From Corynebacterium liangguodongii (GTDB lineage Bacteria > Actinomycetota > Actinomycetes > Mycobacteriales > Mycobacteriaceae), in NCBI RefSeq assembly GCF_003070865.1, contig NZ_CP026948.1, positions 434,001 to 498,000 of the forward strand: a stretch of 64,000 nucleotides of DNA, in the 5' to 3' direction. Below, in pieces: positions 24,822-34,403 of the stretch (position 1 is the stretch's first letter; each line of letters begins with the position of its first letter). Under the pieces are notes generated by a model. That model saw nothing but the letters and a program-made list of their open reading frames with translations. It was not told the DNA's origin and searched no databases. Position numbers and translations under genes: made by a program.

Positions 24822-25982
24822 ATGAGCGAGATCAACATTTCCCACCTGCCCGAAGAATACCGCGAGCTGCGCAGCATCGTTCGCGAATTCGCTAACGAGG
24901 TCGTCGACCCCGTTTCCTACACACACGACAAGGAGCACAGCTTCCCCTACGAGGTTGTCGCACAGATGGGGGAGATGGGCCTGTTCGGCCTGCCGATCCC
25001 CGAGGAGTACGGCGGGATGGGAGGCGACTACCTGCTGCTGGGTTTGGCTCTCGAGGAGCTCGGGCGCGTGGATCAGTCCGTGGCCATCACGCTCGAGGCC
25101 GCCGTGAGCCTGGGTGAAATGCCCATCCTGCGCTTCGGCACCGAGGAACAGAAGCAGGCCTACCTGCCGGAGCTGGCCTCCGGCAGCGCGCTCGCCGGGT
25201 TCGGCCTGACAGAGGCCGGGGCCGGTTCGGACGCGGGCGCGACGCGCACCACCGCCACCGAAGACGGCACGGACTTTATCGTCAACGGCTCCAAGCAGTT
25301 CATCACCAACTCCGGCACCGACATCACCAAGTTTGTCACCGTCACCGCAGTGACCGGCCAAAAAGACGACGGCAAGAAGGAAATCTCCACCATCATCGTG
25401 CCCACGGACACCCCCGGCTTCACCGCCGAGCCAGCGTACGACAAGGTCGGGTGGAACGCGTCTGATACCCACCCGCTGACCTTCAGTAACGCTCGGGTAC
25501 CGCAGTCCAACCTGCTCGGGCAGCGCGGCCGCGGCTACGCCAACTTCCTGTCCATCCTGGGTGAGGGCCGCGTGGCCATCGCCGCGTTGTCGGCCGGTGC
25601 GGCGCAGGGGTGTGTGGACGAGAGCGTCAAGTACGCCAAGGAGCGTACGTCCATGGGGCGCAAGATTTCCGAGTTCCAGGCGATTTCCTTCACCATCGCG
25701 CGCATGGAAGCGCGCGCCCACACCGCGCGCCTGGCCTGGATGGACGCGGCCGCGAAGATGGTTGCCGGCGAGGACTTCCGCAAGGAGGCGTCGGTAGCCA
25801 AGCTCGTGGCCTCCGAGGCGGCGATGGACAACGCCCGCGACGCCACCCAGATCCACGGCGGCTACGGGTTCATGAACGAGTACCGCGTGGCGCGTCACTA
25901 CCGGGATTCGAAGATCCTCGAAATCGGCGAGGGCACCAGCGAAGTCCAGTTGATGCTCATCGCCCGCGGGCTCGGGCTCTAA
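24822..25982 (+). CDS. fadE19: Acyl-CoA dehydrogenase, isovaleryl-CoA dehydrogenase-like (FadE19)
   Basis: 386 aa, standard FAD acyl-CoA dehydrogenase. Motifs: GFGLTEAGAGSDAGATRTTA near 127-147, QIHGGYGFMNEYRVARHYRD near 340 and KILEIGEGTSEVQ near the C-terminus. In this cluster it should oxidise isovaleryl-CoA (or a similar branched acyl-CoA) to 3-methylcrotonyl-CoA and pass electrons to ETF, which is encoded four genes further on in the same direction after the lyase, ligase and CoA-transferase genes. It lies 12 bp after accA1. Confidence 0.9.
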   Translation: MSEINISHLPEEYRELRSIVREFANEVVDPVSYTHDKEHSFPYEVVAQMGEMGLFGLPIPEEYGGMGGDYLLLGLALEELGRVDQSVAITLEAAVSLGEMPILRFGTEEQKQAYLPELASGSALAGFGLTEAGAGSDAGATRTTATEDGTDFIVNGSKQFITNSGTDITKFVTVTAVTGQKDDGKKEISTIIVPTDTPGFTAEPAYDKVGWNASDTHPLTFSNARVPQSNLLGQRGRGYANFLSILGEGRVAIAALSAGAAQGCVDESVKYAKERTSMGRKISEFQAISFTIARMEARAHTARLAWMDAAAKMVAGEDFRKEASVAKLVASEAAMDNARDATQIHGGYGFMNEYRVARHYRDSKILEIGEGTSEVQLMLIARGLGL

Positions 25983-25996
25983 GGGCGGGTGCGGCG

Positions 25997-26506
25997 ATGA
26001 CAACGACACCGCGAACCGTCGAGCAGCGAGGGCTGTGGTTCGAGCAGTACGAAGAAGGCGTGCGCTACCTGCACCGCCCGGGGCGCACCGTGACCGAGAC
26101 CGACGACGTGACGTTTACCACCCTGACCATGAACACCCAGCCGCTGCACTTAGATGCCCACTGGGCGTCCAAGCAGCCGGGTTTCGGCGGGAAAAGGCTG
26201 GTCAATTCGATGTGGACCTTGTCCACGGTGGTGGGCCTATCGGTCTCCCAGCTCACCTTGGGCACGATCGTCGCCAACCTCGGGTTTAGCGAGGTTTCCT
26301 TCCCCAACCCGATGTTCCACGGCGACACCTTGTACGCGGAGACGGTGTGCACCGGCAAGCGCCTGTCCGCCTCCCGCCCAGGCCAAGGGATCGTGCACCT
26401 CGAGCACATCGGACGCAACCAGCACGGCGACGTGGTGTGCAAGGCGGTTCGCTCCACGCTGGTGCAGTGCGCCCCGGCGGGACACACGTCAGGGGAGGAG
26501 GGCTGA
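25997..26506 (+). CDS. MaoC-like hydratase, Rv2499c type
   Basis: 169 aa, single hot-dog domain. TFTTLTMNTQPLHLDAHWAS (about 36-55) carries the hydratase-type Asp and His, followed by GKRLVNSMWTLSTVVGLS. In M. tuberculosis the homologue hydrates 3-methylglutaconyl-CoA and itaconyl-CoA; that role fits here between the dehydrogenase and the lyase. The start at 25997 lies 14 nt after the fadE19 stop, and the stop overlaps the citE start by 1 nt. Confidence 0.85.
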   Translation: MTTTPRTVEQRGLWFEQYEEGVRYLHRPGRTVTETDDVTFTTLTMNTQPLHLDAHWASKQPGFGGKRLVNSMWTLSTVVGLSVSQLTLGTIVANLGFSEVSFPNPMFHGDTLYAETVCTGKRLSASRPGQGIVHLEHIGRNQHGDVVCKAVRSTLVQCAPAGHTSGEEG

Positions 26507-27348
26507 TGAACACCCCGTGGTTGCCGGCGGGCCCGGCACTGCTGTTTACCCCCGCGGACCGCGCGGACCGCTTCGCCACCGCGCTTGAGCGCGCTGACAT
26601 GGTCATCCTCGACCTCGAGGACGGCTGCCGCCCGGAGAACAAGCAGGCTGCGCGGGAGAACATCACCGCCAGCGGGCTCGACCCGGCGCGCACCATTGTG
26701 CGGGTCAACCCGAGCGCGACAGAGCACTTCGCTAGAGATCTCGCAGCCATTTCCGCTACCGCGTACCGGCAGGTAATGCTGCCGAAGGCCGAAAGCGCGA
26801 GCGACGTGAGCGCGCTTCTCGCCGCCCTGCCTGACGCGCAGGTCATCGCGCTTATCGAAACCCCGCGAGGGGTGCTTCGAGCCGACGAGATCGCCGCGCA
26901 CAACGGCGTGGTCGCGATGTTTTGGGGCGCGGAAGACTTAACCGCGGGGTTAGGCGGGTCGTCGTCACGCCACGGCGACGGCACCTACCGCGACGTGCCC
27001 CGCGCGGCGCGGGCCTGGGTGCAGCTCGCGGCGGCCGCGAACGGCAAGGCCGCGCTCGATTCCGTCTACGTCAACATCGGTGACCTCGAGGGGTTGCGCG
27101 CAGAAGCCGCCGATGCCGCCGCGCTGGGCTACGCGGCGACGGTGTGCATCCACCCCTCGCAGGTTGCTGTGATTCGCGAGCAGTACCGCCCCAGCGACGA
27201 CGAGGTCGACTGGGCGCGGCGTCTGCTCGCCGAGGCCGAAAACAACCGCGGGGCCTTTGCTTTTGAGGGCCGCATGGTTGATGAGCCGCTGTTTCGCCAG
27301 GCGCAGTCGATCGCTCGCCGCGCCGCTAATAAAGGAAAGGCCAACTGA
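26506..27348 (+). CDS. citE: CitE-like beta-hydroxyacyl-CoA lyase (Rv2498c type)
   Basis: 280 aa. HpcH/HpaI-CitE fold: LLFTPADRADRFATAL, DMVILDLEDGCRP (metal-binding acidic residues), IALIETPRGVLRADEI (conserved Glu), FWGAEDLTAGLGG and CIHPSQV. Citrate lyase partner subunits are absent. The M. tuberculosis homologue cleaves (R)-3-hydroxy-3-methylglutaryl-CoA to acetyl-CoA and acetoacetate and also acts on citramalyl-CoA. Same-operon context supports that role. Confidence 0.86.
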   Translation: MNTPWLPAGPALLFTPADRADRFATALERADMVILDLEDGCRPENKQAARENITASGLDPARTIVRVNPSATEHFARDLAAISATAYRQVMLPKAESASDVSALLAALPDAQVIALIETPRGVLRADEIAAHNGVVAMFWGAEDLTAGLGGSSSRHGDGTYRDVPRAARAWVQLAAAANGKAALDSVYVNIGDLEGLRAEAADAAALGYAATVCIHPSQVAVIREQYRPSDDEVDWARRLLAEAENNRGAFAFEGRMVDEPLFRQAQSIARRAANKGKAN

Positions 27349-27350
27349 TC

Positions 27351-29069
27351 ATGACCACAGACACCACTGAGACTTTTACCCCCAAGTTCGAAGCAACCGC
27401 CTGGGGTTCCATCGCCATCGACGAGCACGGGCGCAAGCTTTCCTGGGTGCGCGGCCAGACAATCGAGCAGGGCGCGCCGCCACTGCTGACCCAGACGCTG
27501 GGCCAGATGCTGCGCGAGGTTGTTGAGAGGTATCCGCAGCGCGATTGCATCGTCGACGTCTACGCAGACGTGTCCTTTACCTACGAGCGCTTCTACAACC
27601 GCGTGCTGAGGCTTGCCTCAGCGCTTGTCCGCCAGGGCCTGCGCAAAGGCGACCGGGTGGCCATCTGGTCGACCAACCGGTGGGAGTGGATCATCGTGCA
27701 GTGGGCCTGCCACCTCGTCGGCCTGATCCTGGTCAACATCAACCCGGCGTACCGCCAGTCCGAGTTGAACTACGTGCTGGAGAAGTCCGGTACCAAGGTC
27801 GTCTTCGCCGCGCCCCGGTTCAAGGACTCCGACTACCGCTCCATGCTCAACGAGGCCCGCAAGCAGCGCGGAGTCAACGTCGAGCACGTGATCTACTTCG
27901 GCTCAGCGGACTGGTTCGACGCGATGCACGGCGAGATCGACGACTTAAGCGCCCACACCAGCAAGCTGGACGCCGACGACGCGATCAATATCCAGTTCAC
28001 CTCGGGTACGACGGGCTTTCCCAAGGGCGCGTCGCTGACCCACAAGAACATCCTCAACAACGGCTTCTTCGTGGCCGAGCACCAAAACATCACCCACGAG
28101 GACCGCGTCGTGGTGCCGGTGCCGTTCTTCCACTGCTTCGGCATGGTGATGGGCACCATCGGGGCGTTCTCGCACGGCGCGACGGTGATCATCCCCTCGC
28201 CGTCGTTCAAGGCCCGCGAGACGCTCAAGGCGGCGCAGGTAAGCAAGGCCACCTCGCTGTACGGCGTGCCGACGATGTTCATCCAGGAGCTCGAAGAGGC
28301 CCACGACCACGACGAGTTCGGCAGCCCCTACAAGCTCGACAGCCTGCGCACCGGCGTGATGGCGGGCACGTCGTGCCCGTCGAAGACGATGCGCGACGTG
28401 ATGACCAAGTTCGGCATGACGGAGGTGACCATCTGCTACGGCATGACGGAAACCTCGCCGGTGTCGTTCCAAACGCGCGCGGATTCGCCCGAGGACAAGC
28501 GCGTCAACACCGTCGGGCTGATCCAGCCGCACCTCGAGTGCAAGCTTGTCGACGCCTCCTCTGACGCTCCGCTGGGCGTCGGCACACAGGGCGAAATCTG
28601 GGTCCGCGGCTACTCGGTGATGAAGGGCTACTGGGAGCACGAGGAGAAGACCGCGGAGGCGATCACCGAGGACGGCTGGATGCGCACCGGCGACCTGGGC
28701 ACCTTCGACGAGCAGGGCTACCTCTCGGTGACGGGCCGACTCAAGGACATGGTGATCCGCGGCGGGGAGAACATCTACCCCCGCGAGATCGAGGAGTTCC
28801 TCTTCACCCACCCGGACATCGTCGACGCCCAGGTCATCGGCGTGCCGGACGAGAAGTACGGCGAGGAAACCATGGCGTGGATCATCCTGCGCGACGGTGC
28901 GGACCCGATAACTGCCGAGGACATCGCCGAGTTCGCCCAGGGCAAGCTGTCGCGCCACAAGGTGCCGCGCTACGTGTACACCGTGACCTCGTACCCGATG
29001 ACGGTCAGCGGCAAGGTGCGCAAGATCGAGCTGCGTGAGATGGCCCCGCGCGTTTTAGGGTGGGTGTAG
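27351..29069 (+). CDS. fadD35: AMP-forming acyl-CoA ligase, FadD35-like
   Basis: 572 aa. ANL family: the P-loop NIQFTSGTTGFPKGASLTHK near 205-225, CYGMTETSP near 363, GWMRTGDLG near 443 and the hinge GRLKDMVIRGGENIYPREIE; the C-terminal catalytic lysine is in TVSGKVRKIELRE. It activates a free acid to its CoA ester in the cytoplasm. Within this set isovalerate or itaconate are plausible substrates. The start lies 2 nt after the citE stop. Confidence 0.87.
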   Translation: MTTDTTETFTPKFEATAWGSIAIDEHGRKLSWVRGQTIEQGAPPLLTQTLGQMLREVVERYPQRDCIVDVYADVSFTYERFYNRVLRLASALVRQGLRKGDRVAIWSTNRWEWIIVQWACHLVGLILVNINPAYRQSELNYVLEKSGTKVVFAAPRFKDSDYRSMLNEARKQRGVNVEHVIYFGSADWFDAMHGEIDDLSAHTSKLDADDAINIQFTSGTTGFPKGASLTHKNILNNGFFVAEHQNITHEDRVVVPVPFFHCFGMVMGTIGAFSHGATVIIPSPSFKARETLKAAQVSKATSLYGVPTMFIQELEEAHDHDEFGSPYKLDSLRTGVMAGTSCPSKTMRDVMTKFGMTEVTICYGMTETSPVSFQTRADSPEDKRVNTVGLIQPHLECKLVDASSDAPLGVGTQGEIWVRGYSVMKGYWEHEEKTAEAITEDGWMRTGDLGTFDEQGYLSVTGRLKDMVIRGGENIYPREIEEFLFTHPDIVDAQVIGVPDEKYGEETMAWIILRDGADPITAEDIAEFAQGKLSRHKVPRYVYTVTSYPMTVSGKVRKIELREMAPRVLGWV

Positions 29070-29072
29070 GAC

Positions 29073-29801
29073 GTGGCGCTGAACAAGAAGATCGCCCGTG
29101 ATGAGCTCGACGAGCTGGTCGCGGACACCGTGCGCGACGGGATGGTCGTCGCCGTCGGCGGCTTCGGGCTCAGCGGCAACCCGTTTGAGCTGATCCGCTC
29201 GCTTTCGCGCGTGGGTCGCACAAACCTCACCATCGTGTCCAACAACATGGGCATCGACGGCGTGGGCCTCGGCATCCTGCTGGAAAACTCACAGGTGAAA
29301 AAGGTCGTGGCAAGCTACGTCGGGGAGAACAAGGAGTTCGCCAGGGCCTACCTCGCCGGCGAGTTGGAGGTTGAGTTCACACCGCAAGGCACGCTCGCCG
29401 AGCGGTTGCGCGCCGGGGGAGCGGGAATCCCCGCGTTCTACACGGCAACCGGGGTGGGCACCGAGATCGCCCGCGGCAAGCCCACCGCGCTTTTCGACGG
29501 CCGCGAGTACGTGCTTGAGCGCGGAATCGTCGCCGATGTCGGCCTTGTCCACGCTTTCGCCGGCGACGTGGGAGGAAACCTGGTCTACCGGCGTACCGCG
29601 CGTAACTTCAACCCGCTGTGCGCCGAGTCCGGGGTGGTCACCATCGCAGAGGTGGAAACGCTTGGCCCGCTCGGCTCCATCGACCCGGACGCGGTGATGA
29701 CCCCGGGCGTCCACGTCGACCACATCGTCGAGGTGGGCACAGGCGACAAGCCGATTGAGCAGCGCACCGTGCGGCCCAAGCCAGCGGAAAGGGAGAGCTA
29801 G
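29073..29801 (+). CDS. scoA: 3-oxoacid CoA-transferase subunit A
   Basis: 242 aa. Class I CoA-transferase alpha subunit: VAVGGFGLSGNPFELIRSLS near 27-46 with the GxGGF-like loop, LTIVSNNMG, FTPQGTLAERLRAGGAGIPA and FYTATGVGT. With subunit B it moves CoA from succinyl-CoA to acetoacetate, making the acetoacetate released by the CitE-like lyase usable. GTG start at 29073, 3 nt after the ligase stop. Confidence 0.9.
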   Translation: MALNKKIARDELDELVADTVRDGMVVAVGGFGLSGNPFELIRSLSRVGRTNLTIVSNNMGIDGVGLGILLENSQVKKVVASYVGENKEFARAYLAGELEVEFTPQGTLAERLRAGGAGIPAFYTATGVGTEIARGKPTALFDGREYVLERGIVADVGLVHAFAGDVGGNLVYRRTARNFNPLCAESGVVTIAEVETLGPLGSIDPDAVMTPGVHVDHIVEVGTGDKPIEQRTVRPKPAERES

Positions 29802-30455
29802 ATGGATATCGGATGGACCCGCGACGACATGGCGGCCCGTGCCGCCGCCGAGCTGCGCGACGGTGACTACGTCAACTTGGGAATCGGGATTCCCACGCTG
29901 GTGGCCAACAACCTGCCAGAAGGCGTGGATGTGATCCTGCAAAGCGAAAACGGCATCCTCGGCATGGGGCCGTTCCCCTACGACGGCGAAGAGGACGCGG
30001 ATCTCATCAATGCGGGAAAGCAGACGGTCACCCTGCGCCAGGGTGCAGCGGTGTTCGACTCGGCGACGAGCTTCGCCATGATCCGCGGCGGCAAGGTGAA
30101 GGTCGCCATCCTCGGCGCGATGGAGGTCGCCCAAAACGGCGACCTGGCCAATTGGATGGTGCCGGGCAAGATGGTCAAGGGCATGGGCGGGGCGATGGAC
30201 CTCGTCGCCGGCACACCTCGGGTCATCGTGCTCACCGACCACGTGACCCGCGCCGGCGCGCCGAAGCTGCTGCGCGAGTGCACCCTGCCGCTGACGGGAA
30301 AGGCGGTGGTCGACCGGATCATCACCAACCTGGGCGTCTTCGACGTCGACGGCGACCACTTGGTGCTGCGCGTCCTCGCGCCGGGCGTCAGTGTCAACGA
30401 CATCGACGAGGCGACAGAGGCGGCGTACGTCGTGGACGAAAACCTAGAGACTTAG
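29802..30455 (+). CDS. scoB: 3-oxoacid CoA-transferase subunit B
   Basis: 217 aa. [15 protein letters not shown] and the catalytic glutamate in SENGILGMG (E49) mark the beta subunit; [20 protein letters not shown] and [11 protein letters not shown] follow. The start ATG abuts the scoA stop codon directly. It partners ScoA. Confidence 0.91.
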   Translation: MDIGWTRDDMAARAAAELRDGDYVNLGIGIPTLVANNLPEGVDVILQSENGILGMGPFPYDGEEDADLINAGKQTVTLRQGAAVFDSATSFAMIRGGKVKVAILGAMEVAQNGDLANWMVPGKMVKGMGGAMDLVAGTPRVIVLTDHVTRAGAPKLLRECTLPLTGKAVVDRIITNLGVFDVDGDHLVLRVLAPGVSVNDIDEATEAAYVVDENLET

Positions 30456-30478
30456 AAAACACCGACGAGGAGAATCCG

Positions 30479-31252
30479 ATGCGCATAGCAGTGCTGGTCA
30501 AAGACGTCCCCGACACCTACGGGGAGCGCGGCCTTGACCTCGAAACCGGGCTGACCGAACGCTCCGGGGATACCGTGCTCGATGAAATTGCCGAACGCGC
30601 CGTGGAGGCCGCTCTGGTGCTGGCGGAGGCTGTCGGGGAGGCGAGCGTTCACCTCATCAGCGTCGGCCCGGAGGCGTCGGAAAGCAGCGTGCGCCGCGGT
30701 CTCGCGATGGGTGCGGACGCGGCCGTGCTGGTCAGCGACGCCGCACTGGCCGGCGCCGATCTCGGGCAGACGGCGGAGGCGATCGCGGCGGTGCTGTCGC
30801 GCGAGGAGTTCGACCTCGTGGTCGCCGGCAACTACTCCACCGACGGCAACGCGGGAGTGGTGCCGACCATGGTCGCGGAGCTGTTGGGCTACCCGCAGCT
30901 GACCAACGTCGCCGACATGGCGGTAAGCGGCGGTGAGATCACGGCCACGCGCACCATCGACGACGGGCGAATGACGCTGAGCGCGCAGCTGCCGGCGGTG
31001 GTGTCTGTGACGGAGGCGTTCCCGGAGCCGCGCTACCCCAACTTCAAGGGGCTCATGGCGGCGAAGAAGAAGCCGGTGGACAAACTCACCCTGGCCGATC
31101 TCGGCATCGACCCGGAGGATTTTTCCTGGGCCAAATCGATCATGCTCGAGGTCGCGCAGCGGCCGCCGCGCGAGGCCGGGACCATCATCACCGACGACGG
31201 CAGCGCCGCCGAGCAGCTCGCCGACTACCTAGCGGCCAACCGCCTGATTTAA
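30479..31252 (+). CDS. etfB: Electron transfer flavoprotein beta subunit
   Basis: 257 aa. [15 protein letters not shown] at the N-terminus and the ETF-beta signature region [21 protein letters not shown] near 180-203 identify it. It binds AMP and, with EtfA, accepts electrons from acyl-CoA dehydrogenases such as the FadE19 protein encoded in the same operon. GAGGAG precedes the ATG at 30479. Confidence 0.92.
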   Translation: MRIAVLVKDVPDTYGERGLDLETGLTERSGDTVLDEIAERAVEAALVLAEAVGEASVHLISVGPEASESSVRRGLAMGADAAVLVSDAALAGADLGQTAEAIAAVLSREEFDLVVAGNYSTDGNAGVVPTMVAELLGYPQLTNVADMAVSGGEITATRTIDDGRMTLSAQLPAVVSVTEAFPEPRYPNFKGLMAAKKKPVDKLTLADLGIDPEDFSWAKSIMLEVAQRPPREAGTIITDDGSAAEQLADYLAANRLI

Positions 31253-31262
31253 GGAGACCACC

Positions 31263-32237
31263 ATGGACCAGCCTGCAATTCTCGTCGTGGTCGACCGCGG
31301 CAGCGACGGCGCGCTCGCACCCTCGGCCGCGGAACTGATCGGGGCGGCAAGCCTCGTCGGCGAGCCCGTCGCGCTCGTCGGTCTCTGCGCCGACGAGGCT
31401 GACGACGCTGTCTCTGAGCAGCTCGGCGGCTTAGGGGCGAGTCGCGTGCTCGCCGCGCGTATCGACACCACCACCCTCACTGTCCCGCTTGTCGACGCCG
31501 CCGTCGCCGCCGAGGCGCATGTTTCACCCGCCGCGATTGTGTGCGCACACTCCATTGCGGGCCGTGACGTTGCGGCGCGCCTGGCGGTGCGCCTGCGCCG
31601 CGCCCTCAACGTCGATGCCACGGCCCTGCGCCGTGACGAGCTCGGCCTGGTTACCGATCACTCCGCGTTCGGCGGCACGTACCAGGCTGTGGCGGCGTCG
31701 ACCCACGACGCGCCCGTGGTCACCATGCGCCTCGGCGCCGTGGACCACCGCGCCGAGCCGGCAACCCCGGGCGTTGAGACGCTCGAGGTCACCGCCTCCG
31801 GGGCGCGCGCGGCCACGGTGACGGCGGTCGAGGCGGCGAGCGCGGACGGGTCGCGCCCCGACTTACGTAGCGCGCCGCGTGTGGTCTCCGGGGGTCGCGC
31901 GCTGGGCTCGTCGGAGGAGTTTGAACGCATCGTTGGCGGGCTCGCTGATGCCCTCGGTGCTGCCGTGGGTGCCTCGCGCGCCGCCGTGGACGCGGGTTAC
32001 GTGGCAGCCGCCCACCAGGTTGGCCAGACCGGTGTCGTTATCTCCCCGCAGCTCTACATAGCGCTGGGCATCTCCGGCGCGATCCAGCACCTCGCGGGCA
32101 TGCAAACCGCGGACACGATCGTGGCGATCAACAAAGATCCCGACTCTCCCATCTTCCAGATCGCCGATTTCGGCATCGTCGGCGACGTGTTCGAGGTTGC
32201 GCCGAAGCTTATCGACGCCCTTCAGAAACGAAAGTAG
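31263..32237 (+). CDS. etfA: Electron transfer flavoprotein alpha subunit
   Basis: 324 aa. The C-terminal FAD domain is intact: [52 protein letters not shown] and [20 protein letters not shown]. It carries the FAD of the ETF dimer. It follows etfB by 10 bp and is followed after 6 bp by a membrane cytochrome b gene. Confidence 0.93.
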   Translation: MDQPAILVVVDRGSDGALAPSAAELIGAASLVGEPVALVGLCADEADDAVSEQLGGLGASRVLAARIDTTTLTVPLVDAAVAAEAHVSPAAIVCAHSIAGRDVAARLAVRLRRALNVDATALRRDELGLVTDHSAFGGTYQAVAASTHDAPVVTMRLGAVDHRAEPATPGVETLEVTASGARAATVTAVEAASADGSRPDLRSAPRVVSGGRALGSSEEFERIVGGLADALGAAVGASRAAVDAGYVAAAHQVGQTGVVISPQLYIALGISGAIQHLAGMQTADTIVAINKDPDSPIFQIADFGIVGDVFEVAPKLIDALQKRK

Positions 32238-32243
32238 GAGCCC

Positions 32244-33437
32244 ATGGCAACAGCACTACGACGGGGCCTGCCCCGAGTCAAAGGCGGGCAACCGTGGCCG
32301 CCGGCCGAGATCGCCGGAGAGGTGGCGCCAGCGCCGGCGCCGGCGCCGGAGCCGGCACACGTGTCGGTCGCGCAACCCGCCGCGATGCGCCAGGGGTTGC
32401 CGCGGGTCAAAGGCGGGAAACCGTGGCCGCCGGTGACCCATGTCGAGCCGGAGCCTGTTGCTGTTCCTGCCGCAGCGCCAGAGCCAGTTCCCGCACCTCC
32501 GGTGGTCGAGAGTGGGCGTGGTGGGGAGGGCGTCGAGAAGCGCAAGCCCGGGCGGATCCTCCTCGCCGCGGCTGGGCTGGTGGTGCTGGCCGCGATGACC
32601 GTGATGAGCGCGCGCTACATCACGCTGACCGAGTGGGGAGCGAGCTTCATCGAGCGCTACAACGGCCACCCGAGCCAGCCCGCCGACGCGCCCATCGGGT
32701 TCCCGGTGTGGCTCAACGCGCTGCACTTCTTCAACGCGTTTTTGATGGTGCTGATCATCCGCACGGGCATCTCCGTGCGCCGGGAAACCAAACCTCAGGC
32801 GTACTGGACCCCGCGCGGCGGGGGCAAAAAAATCAGCCTCACGCTGTGGTTCCACCAAACCCTCGACGTGGTCTGGGTCGCGTGCGGGGCACTTTTCTAC
32901 ATCCTGTTGTTCACCACCGGGCAGTGGAAGCGCATTGTGCCCGCCGGCCCCGATGTCTTCCCCAACGCGCTGTCCGCGGGGCTGCAGTACCTGACACTGA
33001 ACTGGCCGACCGAGAACGGATGGGTGCACTACAACGCGCTGCAGCTTCTGACGTACTTCATCACCGTGTTCATCGCCGCGCCCCTGGCGATCATCTCCGG
33101 GGTGCGCATGAGCGGGTTCTGGAAGGAAACCTGGACAACGGCGTCGAAGCTCTACCCGGCGCACGTCGCCCGCGCACTCCACTTCCCGGTGATGATCTAC
33201 TTCGTCGGCTTCATCACCGTGCACGTCCTGCTGGTCTTCGCCACCGGGGCGCTGCGCAACCTCAACCACATGTACGCCGCCCGCGGCTCGGCTGACCCCG
33301 CCGAATACGCAGGTGACATCACCGGGCTCATCGTCTTTCTGCTCTCACTCACCATCATGGCCGCGGCGTGGATGGCAGCGCGCCCCGCGTTGCTCGCGAC
33401 GGTGGCGAACAAGTTCGGCGACGTCAGCGCACGATAG
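32244..33437 (+). CDS. Membrane cytochrome b-type protein with duplicated N-terminal motif
   Basis: 397 aa. The first 110 residues are Pro/Ala-rich and contain RGLPRVKGGQPWPP (about 7-20) and QGLPRVKGGKPWPP (about 51-64), one motif repeated. Six hydrophobic spans follow from about 112; histidines in NALHFFNA, WFHQTLD, ALHFPVM and TVHVLLV are candidate haem ligands, as in cytochrome b/b6-like proteins. It is 6 bp after etfA and 14 bp before a thioesterase gene, so it may pass ETF electrons to menaquinone. That role is inference. Its GC and codon use do not differ visibly from the operon. Confidence 0.72.
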   Translation: MATALRRGLPRVKGGQPWPPAEIAGEVAPAPAPAPEPAHVSVAQPAAMRQGLPRVKGGKPWPPVTHVEPEPVAVPAAAPEPVPAPPVVESGRGGEGVEKRKPGRILLAAAGLVVLAAMTVMSARYITLTEWGASFIERYNGHPSQPADAPIGFPVWLNALHFFNAFLMVLIIRTGISVRRETKPQAYWTPRGGGKKISLTLWFHQTLDVVWVACGALFYILLFTTGQWKRIVPAGPDVFPNALSAGLQYLTLNWPTENGWVHYNALQLLTYFITVFIAAPLAIISGVRMSGFWKETWTTASKLYPAHVARALHFPVMIYFVGFITVHVLLVFATGALRNLNHMYAARGSADPAEYAGDITGLIVFLLSLTIMAAAWMAARPALLATVANKFGDVSAR

Positions 33438-33451
33438 AAAAGGAGATAATC

Positions 33452-34225
33452 GTGACAGAGTCATACTTCCGACGCACAGGCGACATGGCGTTCGCTCCCA
33501 CCTCCCACTGCGAAGGCGCCTGGTCGGCGCAGGATTACCACTTCTCCAGCCTCGCCGGGTTGATCGTGCACGTCGCCCAGCGATCCCGTGAACCCGGTGA
33601 CACGAAGCGGCTGGTGCGCGTGTCCTACGACATCCTCGGCCGTCTCCCGCTGGAGGAAGCGAGCGTCGAGGCAAAGACCATCAGGCCCGGACGCAAGATC
33701 GAGCTCGTCGAGGTAACGGTGCATCTGGCGGGACGGGCCGCGATCATCGCTCGCATCTGGTACCTCGACGCGCTTGACACGAGCGACGTGGAAACCGCTA
33801 CCCAGCAGACGTACCCCGCTCCCGAGGAGTGCAAGGACCAGGGATTCTCCGGGATGTGGGAGGGCGGGTTCATCCGCCAGCTTGTGGGGCGCAAGGTCAC
33901 CGGCCTGCCGGAGGGCACGTTCTTCTCGTGGTTTACCTCTGAGACGACGATGGTCGACACCGACGAGCGCATCGCGCTCGCGGAGTACTTTTCCCGCATC
34001 GACATCGCCAACGGCATCGCCGTCCACCACAGTCCCACCGAGTGGGCATTCCCCAACGTCGATCTGACCGTTCACCTGTACCGCTACCCGTCGGGGCGGT
34101 GGAACGGGTTGGAATCAACCAATGTGTGGGGGCCGGACGGTGCCGGTCTGACCAGCACGATTCTCCACGATATCGATGGCCCTCTCGGACGCGCTGAGCA
34201 GCTGCAAGCGCTGGGCAGGTTGTAG
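33452..34225 (+). CDS. Acyl-CoA thioesterase-like protein (4HBT_3/TesB type)
   Basis: 257 aa. Double hot-dog layout: residues about 20-110 (SSLAGLIVHVAQRSREPGDT, RLVRVSYDILGRLPL) and 150-255 (FFSWFTSETTMVDTDERIAL, DLTVHLYRYPSGRWNGLEST). It should hydrolyse an acyl-CoA in the cytoplasm, for instance to recycle CoA when an intermediate builds up. Start is GTG 33452 after AAAAGGAG. Last gene of the operon. Confidence 0.78.
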   Translation: MTESYFRRTGDMAFAPTSHCEGAWSAQDYHFSSLAGLIVHVAQRSREPGDTKRLVRVSYDILGRLPLEEASVEAKTIRPGRKIELVEVTVHLAGRAAIIARIWYLDALDTSDVETATQQTYPAPEECKDQGFSGMWEGGFIRQLVGRKVTGLPEGTFFSWFTSETTMVDTDERIALAEYFSRIDIANGIAVHHSPTEWAFPNVDLTVHLYRYPSGRWNGLESTNVWGPDGAGLTSTILHDIDGPLGRAEQLQALGRL

Positions 34226-34263
34226 GGCTTGCGGTGCCGCTGGGGTCGGGGGCAGCGGGGCCC

Positions 34264-34363
34264 ACTGCGCGGTGTGTACTGCGTGATGTGGACGCGAGGG
34301 TCCGTCGCGACCTGGGACTTTGCCTCTTCGGCGTTCCACATCGCGCAGTACACACCGCGCAGT
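34264..34363. repeat. 29-bp inverted repeat around a 42-nt loop
   Basis: The arms 34264-34292 and 34335-34363 are reverse complements at 28 of 29 positions; each contains GCGGTGTGTACTGCG or its complement. It lies between the convergent thioesterase and trmL genes. It may be a bidirectional termination structure or a small palindromic mobile element. No T-run follows either arm and there is no coding capacity in the loop. Confidence 0.85.
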
Positions 34364-34403
34364 CACCCGCAATGGAGCACAACCTAGCCAGTGGCGGCCC
34401 GCC

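Noticed and set aside
23205..26009. 934-codon open frame on the minus strand across accA1 and fadE19
   Set aside because: Antisense shadow of two strongly conserved genes; high GC gives long spurious frames, and its translation has no family likeness.
32263..32445. DNA repeat in the cytochrome b gene as a CRISPR or mobile repeat
   Set aside because: The two copies are in frame, encode the same peptide motif and are separated by coding sequence, so this is a protein-level duplication.
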